From assembly GCA_030267965.1 (NCBI GenBank), contig BRYA01001479.1, forward strand, positions 68,186 through 98,783: DNA of 30,598 nt, read 5' to 3'. Of the stretch, positions 18,963 through 29,490 are shown piece after piece; position 1 is the stretch's first letter; each line of letters opens with the position of its first letter. The notes under the pieces are model-generated. The model had not been told where the DNA came from. It searched no databases and worked only from the letters and a program-made list of their open reading frames with translations. This stretch comes from Triparma columacea (taxonomy: Eukaryota > Sar > Bolidophyceae > Parmales > Triparmaceae). Made by a program: the position numbers and the translations under genes.

Positions 18963-20953
18963 TTAAGCCGCCCTTCCAGGTGCGTACCCCATGGTAATCA
19001 GTGCCTTCTTAATTTCCCCCCCGCTCTCCCCCTGGTCCCATTCCCCCATGAACTCGGTGCACTTGCTGAAAAGCGCCGGTGAGTCGTACTTGAAGTGCGC
19101 GAACGCCGTCGCGAAGGACGCCATGTCGGAGGGGGTGGTGTGGTGGCGACGGGTCATGTAGGGGAGGTGCGAGGGGGCGACGTTGGGGATGGGGATGGTG
19201 GGGTGGGAAGCGGGGATAAGGTAGTTGGGGTCGGCGCCGTACTGAGGGGAGGCAAGGGGGGGAGGGATGAGAAATTTGGGAATGGGCGTTGGGGAGGAGG
19301 GAAGGGCGAAGCACCAAGTGGAAAACACGTTGTCTTACCTCAATTTCGCTGGTGGCGTCCTTGGCGGGGTCAAAGTGGTTAACCAGCTCCTTAAAGAACG
19401 ATGGAATGTCATGGTCGAGGTCAGCTAGCGCCCTGGCGATCGCGGCCGCCTCCGAGCTCGTGGCCCCCGTTGCGATTATCTCAGGGTGCTTGGAGATGAG
19501 GGCCCAGAAGTCGGGGACGTCGAGCTTCCTGTGGGCAATGTAGCGAGCGCAAAGGCTAACGGCCCTCATGTTGCCCTTGCCGCCAACGTCCGTGGCGACC
19601 TGGTGGCGACGAGGAAGGAATGAGGGGGGAAGCGAAGCGAAGGGTTGGCACTAGTGGTTGGGGCAAACGAACGATTAAATATTTTGGTACCTGTCCATTC
19701 TCACCTTGGTGAACTCAGCGTCAAATTTAGGTGTCGCCTCTCCGCTCAAGCGGCACAGCTCCGCCAGGTGTGCGACGTGGTTCGGGAATGAGTACATGCT
19801 GTCCGACCCCGTGTATTTCGCCTGCTCTTCCGTTGGTTGTGCTGCCTTGTCAGCCTTTTCGATGACGGAGTTTGCGTTGGCCTCGACGTCCTTGACGAAG
19901 GAGGACAGCTTGGAGGCGTCAACGATGGTGCCGACACCGCCATCGAAGGTGACGCCGGTCAAGGAGGCGGCAGATTCTGAAGCGGCGAGGCCTCCGGCAA
20001 TGACGTACTCCTCAAACTTCTCCACCTTCTCTGCAGACAGGGAGGGGGCATAGTCGGTCCTTAGGAGCATCTTGATCTCGGTGGGCAGAGCCTCGGGGTC
20101 CACCTCCTTGCCGGCCTCAAGGGGCGGGGTGACGTCAAGGACCTTATCCGTCTCTGTTGTGAGCACACGGGAGATGACCTGGAGGACGTGCTCGCTCTTG
20201 GGGTCCGTGGCCTTGGGGAGGTTAGACACCTTGCGCACGGGGCGAGCGAAGGCCTTCACGTAGAGCTCAAACTCAGGAGAGTCCTTCCCGAACCCCAGCG
20301 TCTCCGCGTTTGCCTCGAGGGTCTCGAGGACCTCGGGGTCAATGGATGGCAGGATGGAGGAAAGAGGGGAGGAGTCGATGGCCTCGGCCTTTGCCTGATC
20401 GGCCTCAGAGCGCGGTACTATAGTGGCGCGGGGACCGAGATCCTCCCCATTGACAGCCTCCACTGAGACTTCCTTGATGGGGTCCACACCAAGGTCGTTC
20501 CCGTCCTTCCTCAGCCACCTCTCAAAGCCTCTCACGAGGTTTTTGTTGCGGCTGTTGATCATATCGTTGTGGCTGGAGATCGCTATGGTATCCATGAGGA
20601 TGTTCTCCTGGTGCTTGAGGCCTTCTGGGGACATTCTCTTGATGCTGAAATACTCATCGAGGGATTTTGTTGACAAAAGCCTGTGTGTGGGGGTGATTAT
20701 GGCGGTTTTGAGAGATGAGAAGGTATAATATTGGTAAGATAAGGAGAGAGATGATGTAAAATGCGACGAGGATTACAATTGAGGGGATAAAGACAAAGGG
20801 TGAAAAGGGGAACGGGATGGGGATAAGGTTGGCTTATGCAATGGTTAAGATGTGTACGGGGTATCTGATACGATTTTAATAACATGTATATATAACATAC
20901 CGTCTAGATAGCAAAAATGGCTGCGATCTCCGTGAAATGGAGGAAAGCAGCAT
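18963..20953 (-). CDS. Mitochondrion-targeted helical-repeat protein
   Basis: Four exons (20901-20953, 19705-20680, 19339-19599, 18963-19241) join in phase to 522 residues. The 53-nt first exon plus the first codons of the second make MLLSSISRRSQPF and then LLSRRLLSTKS. This stretch is rich in Arg, Ser and Leu and free of acidic residues, a strong mitochondrial presequence. The body is almost all helical and acidic. The C-terminal third has repeated helix pairs such as FFKELVNHFDPA, MASFATAFAHFKYDSPALF and CTEFMGEW, reminiscent of octotricopeptide/FASTK-type organellar RNA-binding repeats. No RAP or catalytic domain is visible. A role in mitochondrial RNA processing or translation is inferred from targeting and repeat style only. 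It is divergent from the epsin gene, with 94 bp between starts. Confidence 0.72.
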
Positions 20954-21047
20954 GAGAGCAGACGAGATGTTGGAGGAGGGGGAGGGTGAAATGAGGAGGA
21001 GAGGAGCTCGTCTTATTTATTGCCCAAAGAGCGCTTTATCTTCCAAA
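20954..21047. promoter_or_regulatory. Shared upstream region of helical-repeat and epsin genes
   Basis: Ninety-four bp separate the start codons of two divergent genes (20953 minus, 21048 plus). The sequence is purine-rich on the plus strand (gaggaggggg runs). Both promoters must be here or overlap the genes; this is inferred from spacing. Confidence 0.35.
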
Positions 21048-23984
21048 ATGAACTTCCTCAAAGACGTCAACCTAGATAAACTGAGAAATGCAGCCGAGGA
21101 CGCGTAAGTAGTGAAACATGGCGTCTCATTGTATAGTAGTTAGTTAGTTTGGGCAGATGTTAGATCAGATGGGAGATCGAACGAGATTAGGATTCATGTC
21201 TCATTTTATAACCATTTTCATCTCTAAAGTTATACACATAGACGAGTAGCTCTCTAAAACATATTCAACTATCATACCAACTATACACACACACAATTCA
21301 AACATCATATCAACAAATATATACTATTTAGGACTCAAATACGCAAGCCAATACTAAATGGGCCTACAACAACACACAACAACACCTACACTCCAATTTC
21401 AAACCCCAACCCTTACGACTCATCCCTACATATTGTACCTACAACACACGCCTACCACTAATTTATGCGTACACCCCTATTACACACACCTACAACACAC
21501 CCTTACGACTCATCCCTTGTCTCATTACGACTCATCCCTTGTCTCACATCTAACTCCCCCCCTCCCTCCCCTCCCTCCCCTCCCTCCCCTCAGTATCAAC
21601 TCAGCCAAGCCAAAGAACGAGGTCGAGACTCGCATGTTCGAGGTCCTGTCCCACAAGAACTGGGGCGCGTCCTCCACCCTAATGAACAACATCGCCCGCG
21701 ACACCTACGACTACGACAAGTACCCCACCGTCTCTAAGCTCATGTGGGAGGGGATGGACGGACGCCCGGCGGCGTGGAGGGTCGTATTCAAGGCGCTTAC
21801 CTTGCTGGAGCATTTGATCAAGAACGGGAGTGAGGTGAGAATCCGGGCAACCCAGAGTTGAGCTGTTGGCGGAAACATTCTTAGGGCAGGAACACATGCT
21901 GTATTGTAGGGTCACGGGTGGATTTCTTCCGAAACCCTTCCTAAATCATGCCCCCCCCCCCACCCCCCCCCCCGCGCCCTTCCCGCCCACCTGTAGAGGA
22001 TCGTTGAGGATGCCCGTAACCGCGACCACAAGCTGCGTAGCCTTTACAACTTCAACTACTTCGAGGGTAAGGTCGACCGTGGCCTCGGTATCCGCGAGAA
22101 GTCCAAGCAGATCGTCGAGCTCCTCCAGGACAACGAGCGCATCAGGGAGGAGCGGGAGAAGGCTAGGACCCTGAGAGAGAAGTTCGGGGGTGTCGGATCA
22201 TCAGGACCCATGGGAGGGTCAGGGGGAGGGGGAGGTTTCGGAGGATACGACAACGGAGGGTACGGTGGGAACTCGAGGTCGGGGGGGGGGTACGGTAACG
22301 GTGGAATCGGAGGAGGGGGGGGAGGAGGGTACGGGAACGACAGAGACTCGGGCTACGGGAACGGAGGAGGCTTCGGAGGAAGCGGGGGGGGAGGATCCGG
22401 GGGAGGAAACTACGGGAACTCGAACAACTCGAGGGGGAGGTACTCGGACGCGGAACCTAGCCAGACGATGCAGACGAGCGTGACGAAGAAAAAGGAACCA
22501 GCCATGTTTGACGTTGTCAACCAGGCAACCGATGGGAAGATCAAGGTGAGCTTTTGGGATTCAAGGGTCATCCAACAACATGACGTAACATCGTTGCCCG
22601 CATTCTCACCCCCGCCACTCCTTACCTCTTCACACCGCCCTTACAGGTGAAGCTCCCCAACTCCAAGAAGTCCAGCAGGGCCGCGGCCGCCCCTGCCCCC
22701 GCTGCCCCGGCCCCTCCTCCCCAGCAGGACCTCTTCTCCTTCGACTCCGCCCCCGCCCCCGCCCCCGCTGCCGCCGCTCCGGTAGCCTTTGACGCCTTCG
22801 GCGCTGCCCCCAGTGTAGCTCCCCCTGCTCCTCCCCAGCAGGACGCCACCTTTGACGCGTTCGGGGGTGGGGGGGGATTCCAACAGGCCCCCCCAGCGGC
22901 TGCCCCGACCCAGCAGCAGGGGCTAGGGGGACAGGGAGGATTCGACGCCTTCGGCAACGGGGGGGGAGGGATGTCTTTAATGCAACAACAGCCACAGCAG
23001 CAGTTCCAGCAGTCTCCTCAGCAGAACTTTGCTGTGCAGCAGGGATTCGGGGGACAGCAGCAGCAGGGGGGATTCGGCCAGCCCGTTCAGCAGCAGCAGC
23101 AGTTCCAGCAGCCTCAGCAGCAGATGGGTTTCGGAGGGAACGCCGGGGGCTTCATGTCGTCACCCGTCGGCGCGGCGGTCATCTCACCGACGTCGCCCAA
23201 TCCTTCTGCGGCCGTTAACACCAGCACCGAAGACTTCGGGGACTTCTCCGGGAGCTCAACTGCGCAGAAGAACGACGACGACCTCGGGGGACTCGTCTCA
23301 CTCGACGGCCTAACGACAAACTCAAAGGCGGAGAAGAAAGCAACGTCAACAGGAGCGGGGGGAAGAGCTACGTCAAGCGACCACTCAAGCTTCCAGGGAC
23401 TGGACGGGTTCTCAACCGGGGCGTCCATGGTGGGAGGGCAGAACAACGGAGGAGGCATGTCCATGAACACCATGGGGGCGGGAATGGCGAGAACACAGGT
23501 TAACAATTCAGCACCGGTCATGATGCAGGGGGGGGGAGGTTTCGGAGGACAGCAGCAGCCGGGTATGGGGATGGGTGGTGGCATGGGTATGGGGGGAGGC
23601 ATGGGTATGGGGGGAGGAGGTATGGGGATGGGTGGGGGGGGGGGGATGGGAGGTGGAGGGGGCATGAGGATGCAGGGGATGGGAGGAGGGCAGGGGCAGG
23701 GGGGGATGGGGGGGATGGGGATGGGGGGGGGGGGGATGGGGTACGGTCAGCAGCCGGGACAAATGGGGGGCAACTTTAACGGAGGGATGCAGGGGCAGGG
23801 GATGGGGATGATGGGGGGAGGAGGGCAAGGCATGGGAGGGATGGGGGGGATGGGGGGAGGGATGGGGGGGATGGGAATGATGGGAGGGAACGGGGGGGGG
23901 CAGGGGAACTACCAACAACAACAGCAGCAGCAGCAGCAACAGCAACAACAACAGAACATGTTCAATAGCATTGGAGGGTTCTAA
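21048..23984 (+). CDS. ENTH-domain (epsin/epsinR-like) clathrin adaptor with prion-like tail
   Basis: Four exons (21048-21103, 21594-21834, 21997-22545, 22647-23984) join in phase to 727 residues. Residues 1 to about 155 are an ENTH domain with an amphipathic first helix (MNFLKDVNLDKLRNAAEDA), WGASSTLMNNIA, AWRVVFKALTLLEHLIKNGSE and REKSKQIVELL; such domains bind phosphoinositides and bend membranes. A Gly/Tyr/Asn-rich segment follows (about 160-245). After it come adaptor-binding peptides: three FDAFG units and DFGDF, the latter fitting the gamma-adaptin-ear/GGA-binding pattern and hinting at a trans-Golgi/endosome role. The end is low-complexity: Gln-rich, then long Gly-Met repeats, then a polyglutamine run just before QNMFNSIGGF. 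No ubiquitin-interacting motif or NPF repeat is seen. Intron 1 is 490 bp with simple repeats. Confidence 0.92.
21503..21546. repeat. 22-bp tandem duplication in epsin intron 1
   Basis: The unit ttacgactcatcccttgtct plus ca occurs twice back to back (21503-21524, 21525-21546) with no mismatch. Surrounding intron sequence is also repetitive, with many ctacaacacac and acgactcatccct pieces between 21360 and 21550, suggesting local slippage growth. Confidence 0.85.
23540..23960. repeat. Gly/Met-coding and CAG/CAA low-complexity tract
   Basis: The plus strand is dominated by gggatgggg-type units encoding Gly-Met repeats, followed by a cag/caa run encoding glutamines at about 23912-23954. The tract lies in frame in the epsin gene. 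G-runs of eight or more at several places could form G-quadruplexes and are error-prone in sequencing. Confidence 0.85.
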
Positions 23985-24536
23985 AGTTGGGGGAGTGGGA
24001 GAGGGAGGGGGAGGCGGCGGGGCGGGCGAGGGGGGGGGGGGGGAGGTGGTGTAGGGCGCTTATTAAAAGGAACGTTTTTTTCTTAGAATTTCCTGGGTTC
24101 TGTTCGGACGAGAACGAGGTGAGTGGGAAAGCGAAAAGGCTGGAAGGGAACAGAGGGAGGGGGTGCTTAAAAGTTTTGTTGCCCGAAGATTTAAGCATTC
24201 CGACGTGCTTTCCATTTGCAATCGACGCAGCGCACAAACAAATCTCCATTTAATTTTGAAACATCTGGACTTTCCGAAACCTTTGGCCGGTTCTCCAAAT
24301 CCTCAAATACTTTTTCAAAGAATAGAAAGGGACCTTCTTGGTGAGTCGTTCCTAGTAATAGAGCGCGATCTTGTCCCTCTCAGAGATTGATTGGGTCCCT
24401 TTCAGATGTTTTTTCTGGGGTTGTGAAGGTGTAAAATCCCTCCATCATGAAGGTCTAACCGAGTTTCTCTCCTGGCTAATTCTCTCCCCCAGTTCATTGC
24501 GATTCCGCGATTTTAAACGCAGGTTATATATACCAG
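23985..24536. other. Gap between epsin and the receptor-like gene
   Basis: About 550 bp lie between the epsin stop and the proposed ATG at 24537. The first 60 bp are G-rich 3' sequence. A GAACGAG/GTGAGT donor-like site near 24118 could mark a non-coding 5' exon of the next gene. Several short frames are open here but none shows coding character. Confidence 0.4.
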
Positions 24537-27500
24537 ATGAAGTCGATGAGCATAGTCGTGTCCGATACCGGATCCCAAGGTAACTCAGCCATTTTTAGCC
24601 AACATACCAATCTCCACGAGGGAGCAGGGAATTCTCCAAAATACGACCATGGCTGCGATATCGGTGGCTCAAAGTTGTTCAAAAGCGGGGTCTCCGGCCA
24701 TGTCTACGGTTACCAACCCCCGTTTATCGACGAGAACCTACCTGGCATGAACCCCAGCATCATGCCCGAGGTCGAAGCCGAAGTTCATCTCCAAAGCCCA
24801 GCCTCCTCGGGTGAAAAGGTCGGGGGGTGGGGGAGGACGTGGACAATCGAGTTGATATCCCTCTTCCTCATTGTCATCCTTCGCGCCGGCTCTGCAGGTT
24901 CACTGCTTGTCCAAGTTGGATATGGTAAGAGAAAAGGTGGTGGCGGTTGAGGGGGGATTTGGGGGAAAGGTAGTGCATAATTTATCCTAACGCCCACCAT
25001 CGTAGTCACCACACCATCCCCCCCGATCTACCCGGACCACGCAGCATCTCTCGGAGGCGAGGGTGACACCAATGTCACCACTTCGCAGTTGGATGTACAT
25101 GCACTTCCTACCGCTCTCGTGAGCACCGACCGATCGTTCAAGGGCGACGAGGGGCTCAACCTTGTGCTGCTGACAAACCAGGGCGCTTCGACGACGAACG
25201 CGGCCAGCAGGACACAAGCCCAAGCTCTCCCCCCCATCGTCGTCTTCAACATTCTTGGGAATGTGACGAAAGGTGAGTAAGAGAGAAAGCAGCGGTTAGG
25301 TATTGCGACGATGATCAACCAAACTAACTGCTCTATGCAGTCGTCCCGTCACCACACTCCCTCAGTGCAGACATTTCAGACAACCTCGTTTCTCCTCAGA
25401 TTACCATCTCCGTCATGCAAGACACTGACCTCCGTAGCAAGCAACGCTACTATCTGGACAATAACGCCGACATCTCCTTTTTCAACACGACTCCGTTCGC
25501 CGACCAACTGACGACAACCGCTACGATTAGATTGGAGTGCACGACAGGTCAAGGTGAGGAGCCGGGGCGCTATGGGGAGAAGGGTCACCATGATGCACCG
25601 ACTGTAGCTAACACACGCCTGCCTCGCTTTCCCTCCGCGAATTGCAGCCTCCCTGAGCCCCTCTACTCCGCAGAACACAACATTCACAACCGGTGAAGGT
25701 GGGGCGCCAATTGTCGTCTCATTCGATGCTGGCCCGGACAGCAATTTCTACTTCATTTTGCGCGGCGGGGAGTGCGCTTTTGTAGTCGACAAGAAGATGA
25801 TCTCCAACATCAATTCAAGGCGCGCGGTAGATTCTAGCAAGGGTTTGGGGAATTCAGGGGTGGAGACAATTTGCCTCTGTCTCACTCTGGACGCCCTTTT
25901 CGCTGCGATTTTGTTGGGGATTGCGGCGAAGGTCTTCAAGGCGGAGGGAGGGTTGAAAGGGAAGAACAAAAGAAGGCACGGCGAGGTGCAGGGTAGATGG
26001 GGAAGCAAAGGAGAAAAGAGGAGCACAATGAGGAACCCAAAATTTGGCTCTCCTTTCGAAGGCATAGCAAAAATTAGGGGATTCAACCTAGCTTTCTTCC
26101 TTTTCTTGCTCATAGCAGGAGTGAGCGGGGTTAGTGTGGATAATATGAGCGCACTATTTAACACAATCAGTGAAGATGGCAACTCCATCATGGCGAATGG
26201 TGACACTGTGATTCTAGCTGATGGGTCGTATAAATGCTCAGAGGGGACTTGTGCAAGTAGTGCTAACATGCTGTGGACAGATGACTTGTATGGAGAGGTC
26301 AAGTGTGTGAAGGACAACGCAAGCTGTGTGTTGGATGGAGAGAATGAAAGAAGAGTGATGCAGGTGCAAGGAACTGGGAGTGGTACACTTATTCTCAGAG
26401 CTCTCAACTTCGACAAGGGGTATTCTTATGAAGGTGGAGGGGTTTACATTTACAATGGTGCCATATTGGACTTGGAGCTCTGTATTTTCTCCAATAATAG
26501 AGCTACAAGTAGTACTAATGGAGGTGGAGCAATTTATGTTAGTAGTGGAACTATTAATATATACGGAACAAGCTTCAATGGAAATACAGCAGACTCAGGA
26601 GATGGTGATGATATTTACAGGTATTCTGGAACCATCACCATCCACAATACGTGCCCTTCTCCCTACTCCTCCAACACTCCAATCCAAGGTAAGACGAGAA
26701 TGAGGATTGTGTAGTCTGTAGAACCATTCCTAACCCCACAAGTCACTTTACGTTTCTGCTGCACCAACTCCTACCTCTCTCCTCCCATAGGATCTGCTTT
26801 GGACACACACGCTATGGATGACACTGCAAACAAATTCTCTTTCAACTGTATCTTCTACAGCTGCGACGCTGGCTTCTCCAACCCAACCTTTGGCACGTCA
26901 TTCTCTGACTGCGAAGAGTGTGTTGCAGGAAAGTTCTCATCTGCTGGTTCTGGCACTTGTTCTGATTGCCTAAAAGGTAAGCACCCCACTTCTCTCCAAT
27001 CTTTTCCTTTCAACACAATCTAACTCTCTCTCAACAGGCACCTACAGCACCACCCGATCCGACACTTGCACAAACTGCCCTACTGGAACTTACGCCGAGT
27101 CCACCTCCACAGTCACTTGCACTGGCTGCTCTGTGGGCAAGTACGTACCCACTGAAGGTTCCGTCTCCCAGTATGACTGCATCAATTGCGAAGCAGGAAA
27201 GTACCAGGCATTTGCTGGTCAGGCTCGGTGTGAAGAATGCTCAAGTGGAACTTACTCTGCCGAAATGGCAAGAGTTTGTACCGCTTGCCCTCCAGGGACA
27301 TATTCATCTACAGATTCATCTACAGGGTGCTCAGAGTGCACGGTATGAAGATACACATCAACTCCAGGTAGCACAACATGCTATTATTGCCCATGGGGAG
27401 AGTACAATGTCGGCGTAGCCAACGTTGGATGTACATCTTGCGAGGCTGGAAAGTTTCTTGTTTTTGACGTCTTTGATACTGACCGTGAGTGCAGGGCATG

Positions 27501-29490
27501 CCCTGCCGGGAAGTTCAGTGTGGTCGGAGACATCCTCTGCAGGACCTGTGAAGTTGGATTCGTCAGCAACAATCCAGAAGGTGCCAGCTTTTGCGAGCCA
27601 TGCGAGGCAGGCAAGTACGCTAGTGCTGATGCTGCAACGTGTGTAGGCTGCGAAGCTGGGTTTTGGAGCGGCCTTGCCTCCAACGGCTGCACCGAGTGTA
27701 GTGAAGGCTCTGTTTCTGCTCAAAATGCAACAGTATGCTCCACGTGCTCTGCTGGCTTTTTCACTTCAGCAAACAAGACAAAATGTGAGCCCTGCCCGGT
27801 AGGGTTCTGGAGTGGACAGGGAGCAACCTCTTGCGCTGCTTGCGAAGTTGGCAAATTCAACACTGCCTTAAATTCAACTGGCTGCAGCTGGTGTACGGAT
27901 GACGCTGTCAGGGGCTCAACAACAGACTTGGCAGCCTCCAATTCTTCATCACAATGTCGCTGCGATGCTGGATTCTTTGAGAGTTCTCAATCCTGCGAAG
28001 CTGTGGGAGAAGGGATGGACTCTGAGACAAAGGGGATGACTACATCATTACTTAAAATCGAAAAAGGCTACTGGCGGACAGGTGCTGATTCACTCAACAT
28101 TCTTGCGTGCCAGAATAAGGAGCACTGTTTAGGGGGGACAGATCCCAACAACTACTGCGCTGAAGGCTATGGCGGACCCCTCTGCTCTGTCTGCATGGAT
28201 GGCTACAGTGCCATTGGTGCTGGAGAAGGCCTGTCATGTAGTAAATGCGAAGGTTCTGCAACAGCTACTGTTGTTGTAGGGATCACAGTCCTTTTGTTGC
28301 TGTTTTCCCTGATAGTCCGATTTATACTCAAGAAGGACAAGACCAAATCACGGCTAAGTAGGGCAAGTAAGAAGCTTGAGAATAAATTGGGAAGAGCTGA
28401 GCCAGTGATCAAGATCGTATTTGCCTACTTCCAAGTTGTCGGTAGTCTTGATTTAATCTTTGGAATCAAGTTCCCTCCAGTCTACTCAACAGTTATCTCC
28501 TTCCTCTCCGGAGTGTTCTCCCTGGACTTCATCTCCTTCATGCCCATCGGCTGCGTCTTCTCCTCCACGCACTACACTCTACTTCTGTCATACACTTTGG
28601 TGCCTCTATCTCTCAGCATCTTCTTGGTGTGCTGGTACAACAAGTTGAAGAAGGAAACAGACGAGAAGTCAATCTCCCTGAGGAATACACTCTTTGAACT
28701 CTTCCTGGCGCTCACATTCCTTCTCTTGCCTAGTGTCTCTGTAAAAATCTTCACTACCTTTGGATGTGTAGACTTTGACAATGGCACAAGCTTCTTAAAG
28801 GTTGACTTCTCATTGGACTGCCAATCTGCTCAACACAGTTTCTACAAGGCCTTTGCAGCATTTATGGTCGCTGTGTACCCAGTTGGCATCCCACTGATGT
28901 ACTTCTTCTTGCTCTTCACAAAGAGGCAGCTCCTGAAGGCTGGGCAGGTCGAAAGGGAGAAGGAGGAAGGTAGAAGGAAAGGGCTACTGGAAGAGGCCCT
29001 GATCAAGAGAGGCGAGAATGAGGGGAAGGATCCAGCATTGAAAGCACTGAGCTTTCTCTACGAGAGCTATGAACCAAAGTACTGGTGGATTGAGATATTC
29101 GAGACCATGAGGAAGTTGTCGTTGACCGGGTTCCTCGTGTTCATTGCACCAGGTACTACAGCCCAGGTGGTAGTTTCCTTGGTGATGAGCATGGTCTCCT
29201 TGTTTGTGTACGCAATAACAAAACCATTCATCGACGACTTCAACAACTACCTAGCTCTTGTTGCAAACTGGCAATTGGTGTTGACACTGGTGTGTGCACT
29301 AGCTATAGAGGTGAATATGGATGGTATAAATCAAAAGGATCAAGCTTCATTCGACGCCTTCCTCACTGCCATTCAGTTTGTGCCAGTGCTTCTGTTAAGT
29401 GGCTTCTCCTTTGCGATGGCGAAGAAAGCTAGAAAGGAGAAAGAGAACAAGCATTCCAGTGTAGTGCCTGCTGGTGAACTAGAGAGCTAA
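24537..29490 (+). pseudogene. Very long cysteine-rich-repeat multi-pass receptor-like gene, interrupted by one TGA
   Basis: Six exons (24537-24924, 25006-25272, 25341-25553, 25648-26688, 26791-26976, 27038-29490) join in phase to 1,516 codons, broken only by TGA at 27346-27348 (codon 802). In order: a hydrophilic N-terminus; a membrane span (ELISLFLIVIL); an ectodomain rich in N-glycosylation sites; a span (LDALFAAILLGIAA) and basic loop; another span (FNLAFFLFLLIAGVSG); a pectin-lyase-like beta-helix (GGGVYIYNGA, GGGAIYVSSG); about ten GCC2/GCC3-type (ephrin-receptor-like) CxxC repeats; a CSVCMDGY module; and about nine spans with FISFMPIGC. The C-terminal half matches a family common in stramenopiles, of unknown ligand. 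The TGA sits where the repeat expects Gly, so GGA>TGA is the simplest change. Nonsense allele, sequencing error or readthrough remain possible. A separate start at the Met at 26028 is also possible. Confidence 0.75.
27346..27348 (+). other. In-frame TGA in a cysteine-rich repeat
   Basis: The codon follows CSECTV and precedes RYTSTPGSTTCYYC. Frame and repeat spacing are unchanged on both sides, so this is a point change rather than an indel. Neighbouring repeats have Gly at the matching place (for example EAGKY, SSGTY, PPGTY). Confidence 0.9.

Noticed and set aside
23114..23951. Minus-strand Pro-rich frames opposite the epsin tail
   Set aside because: They mirror the Gly-Met coding repeats of the epsin exon, which is supported by splicing and an ENTH domain.
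27346..27348. TGA as a selenocysteine codon
   Set aside because: The aligned position in neighbouring repeats is Gly, not Cys, and no selenocysteine insertion element was recognised downstream.
27344..27368. A 25-nt GT...AG segment around the TGA as a tiny intron
   Set aside because: Removal shifts the frame and destroys the downstream cysteine spacing, while leaving the sequence in place keeps the repeat register.
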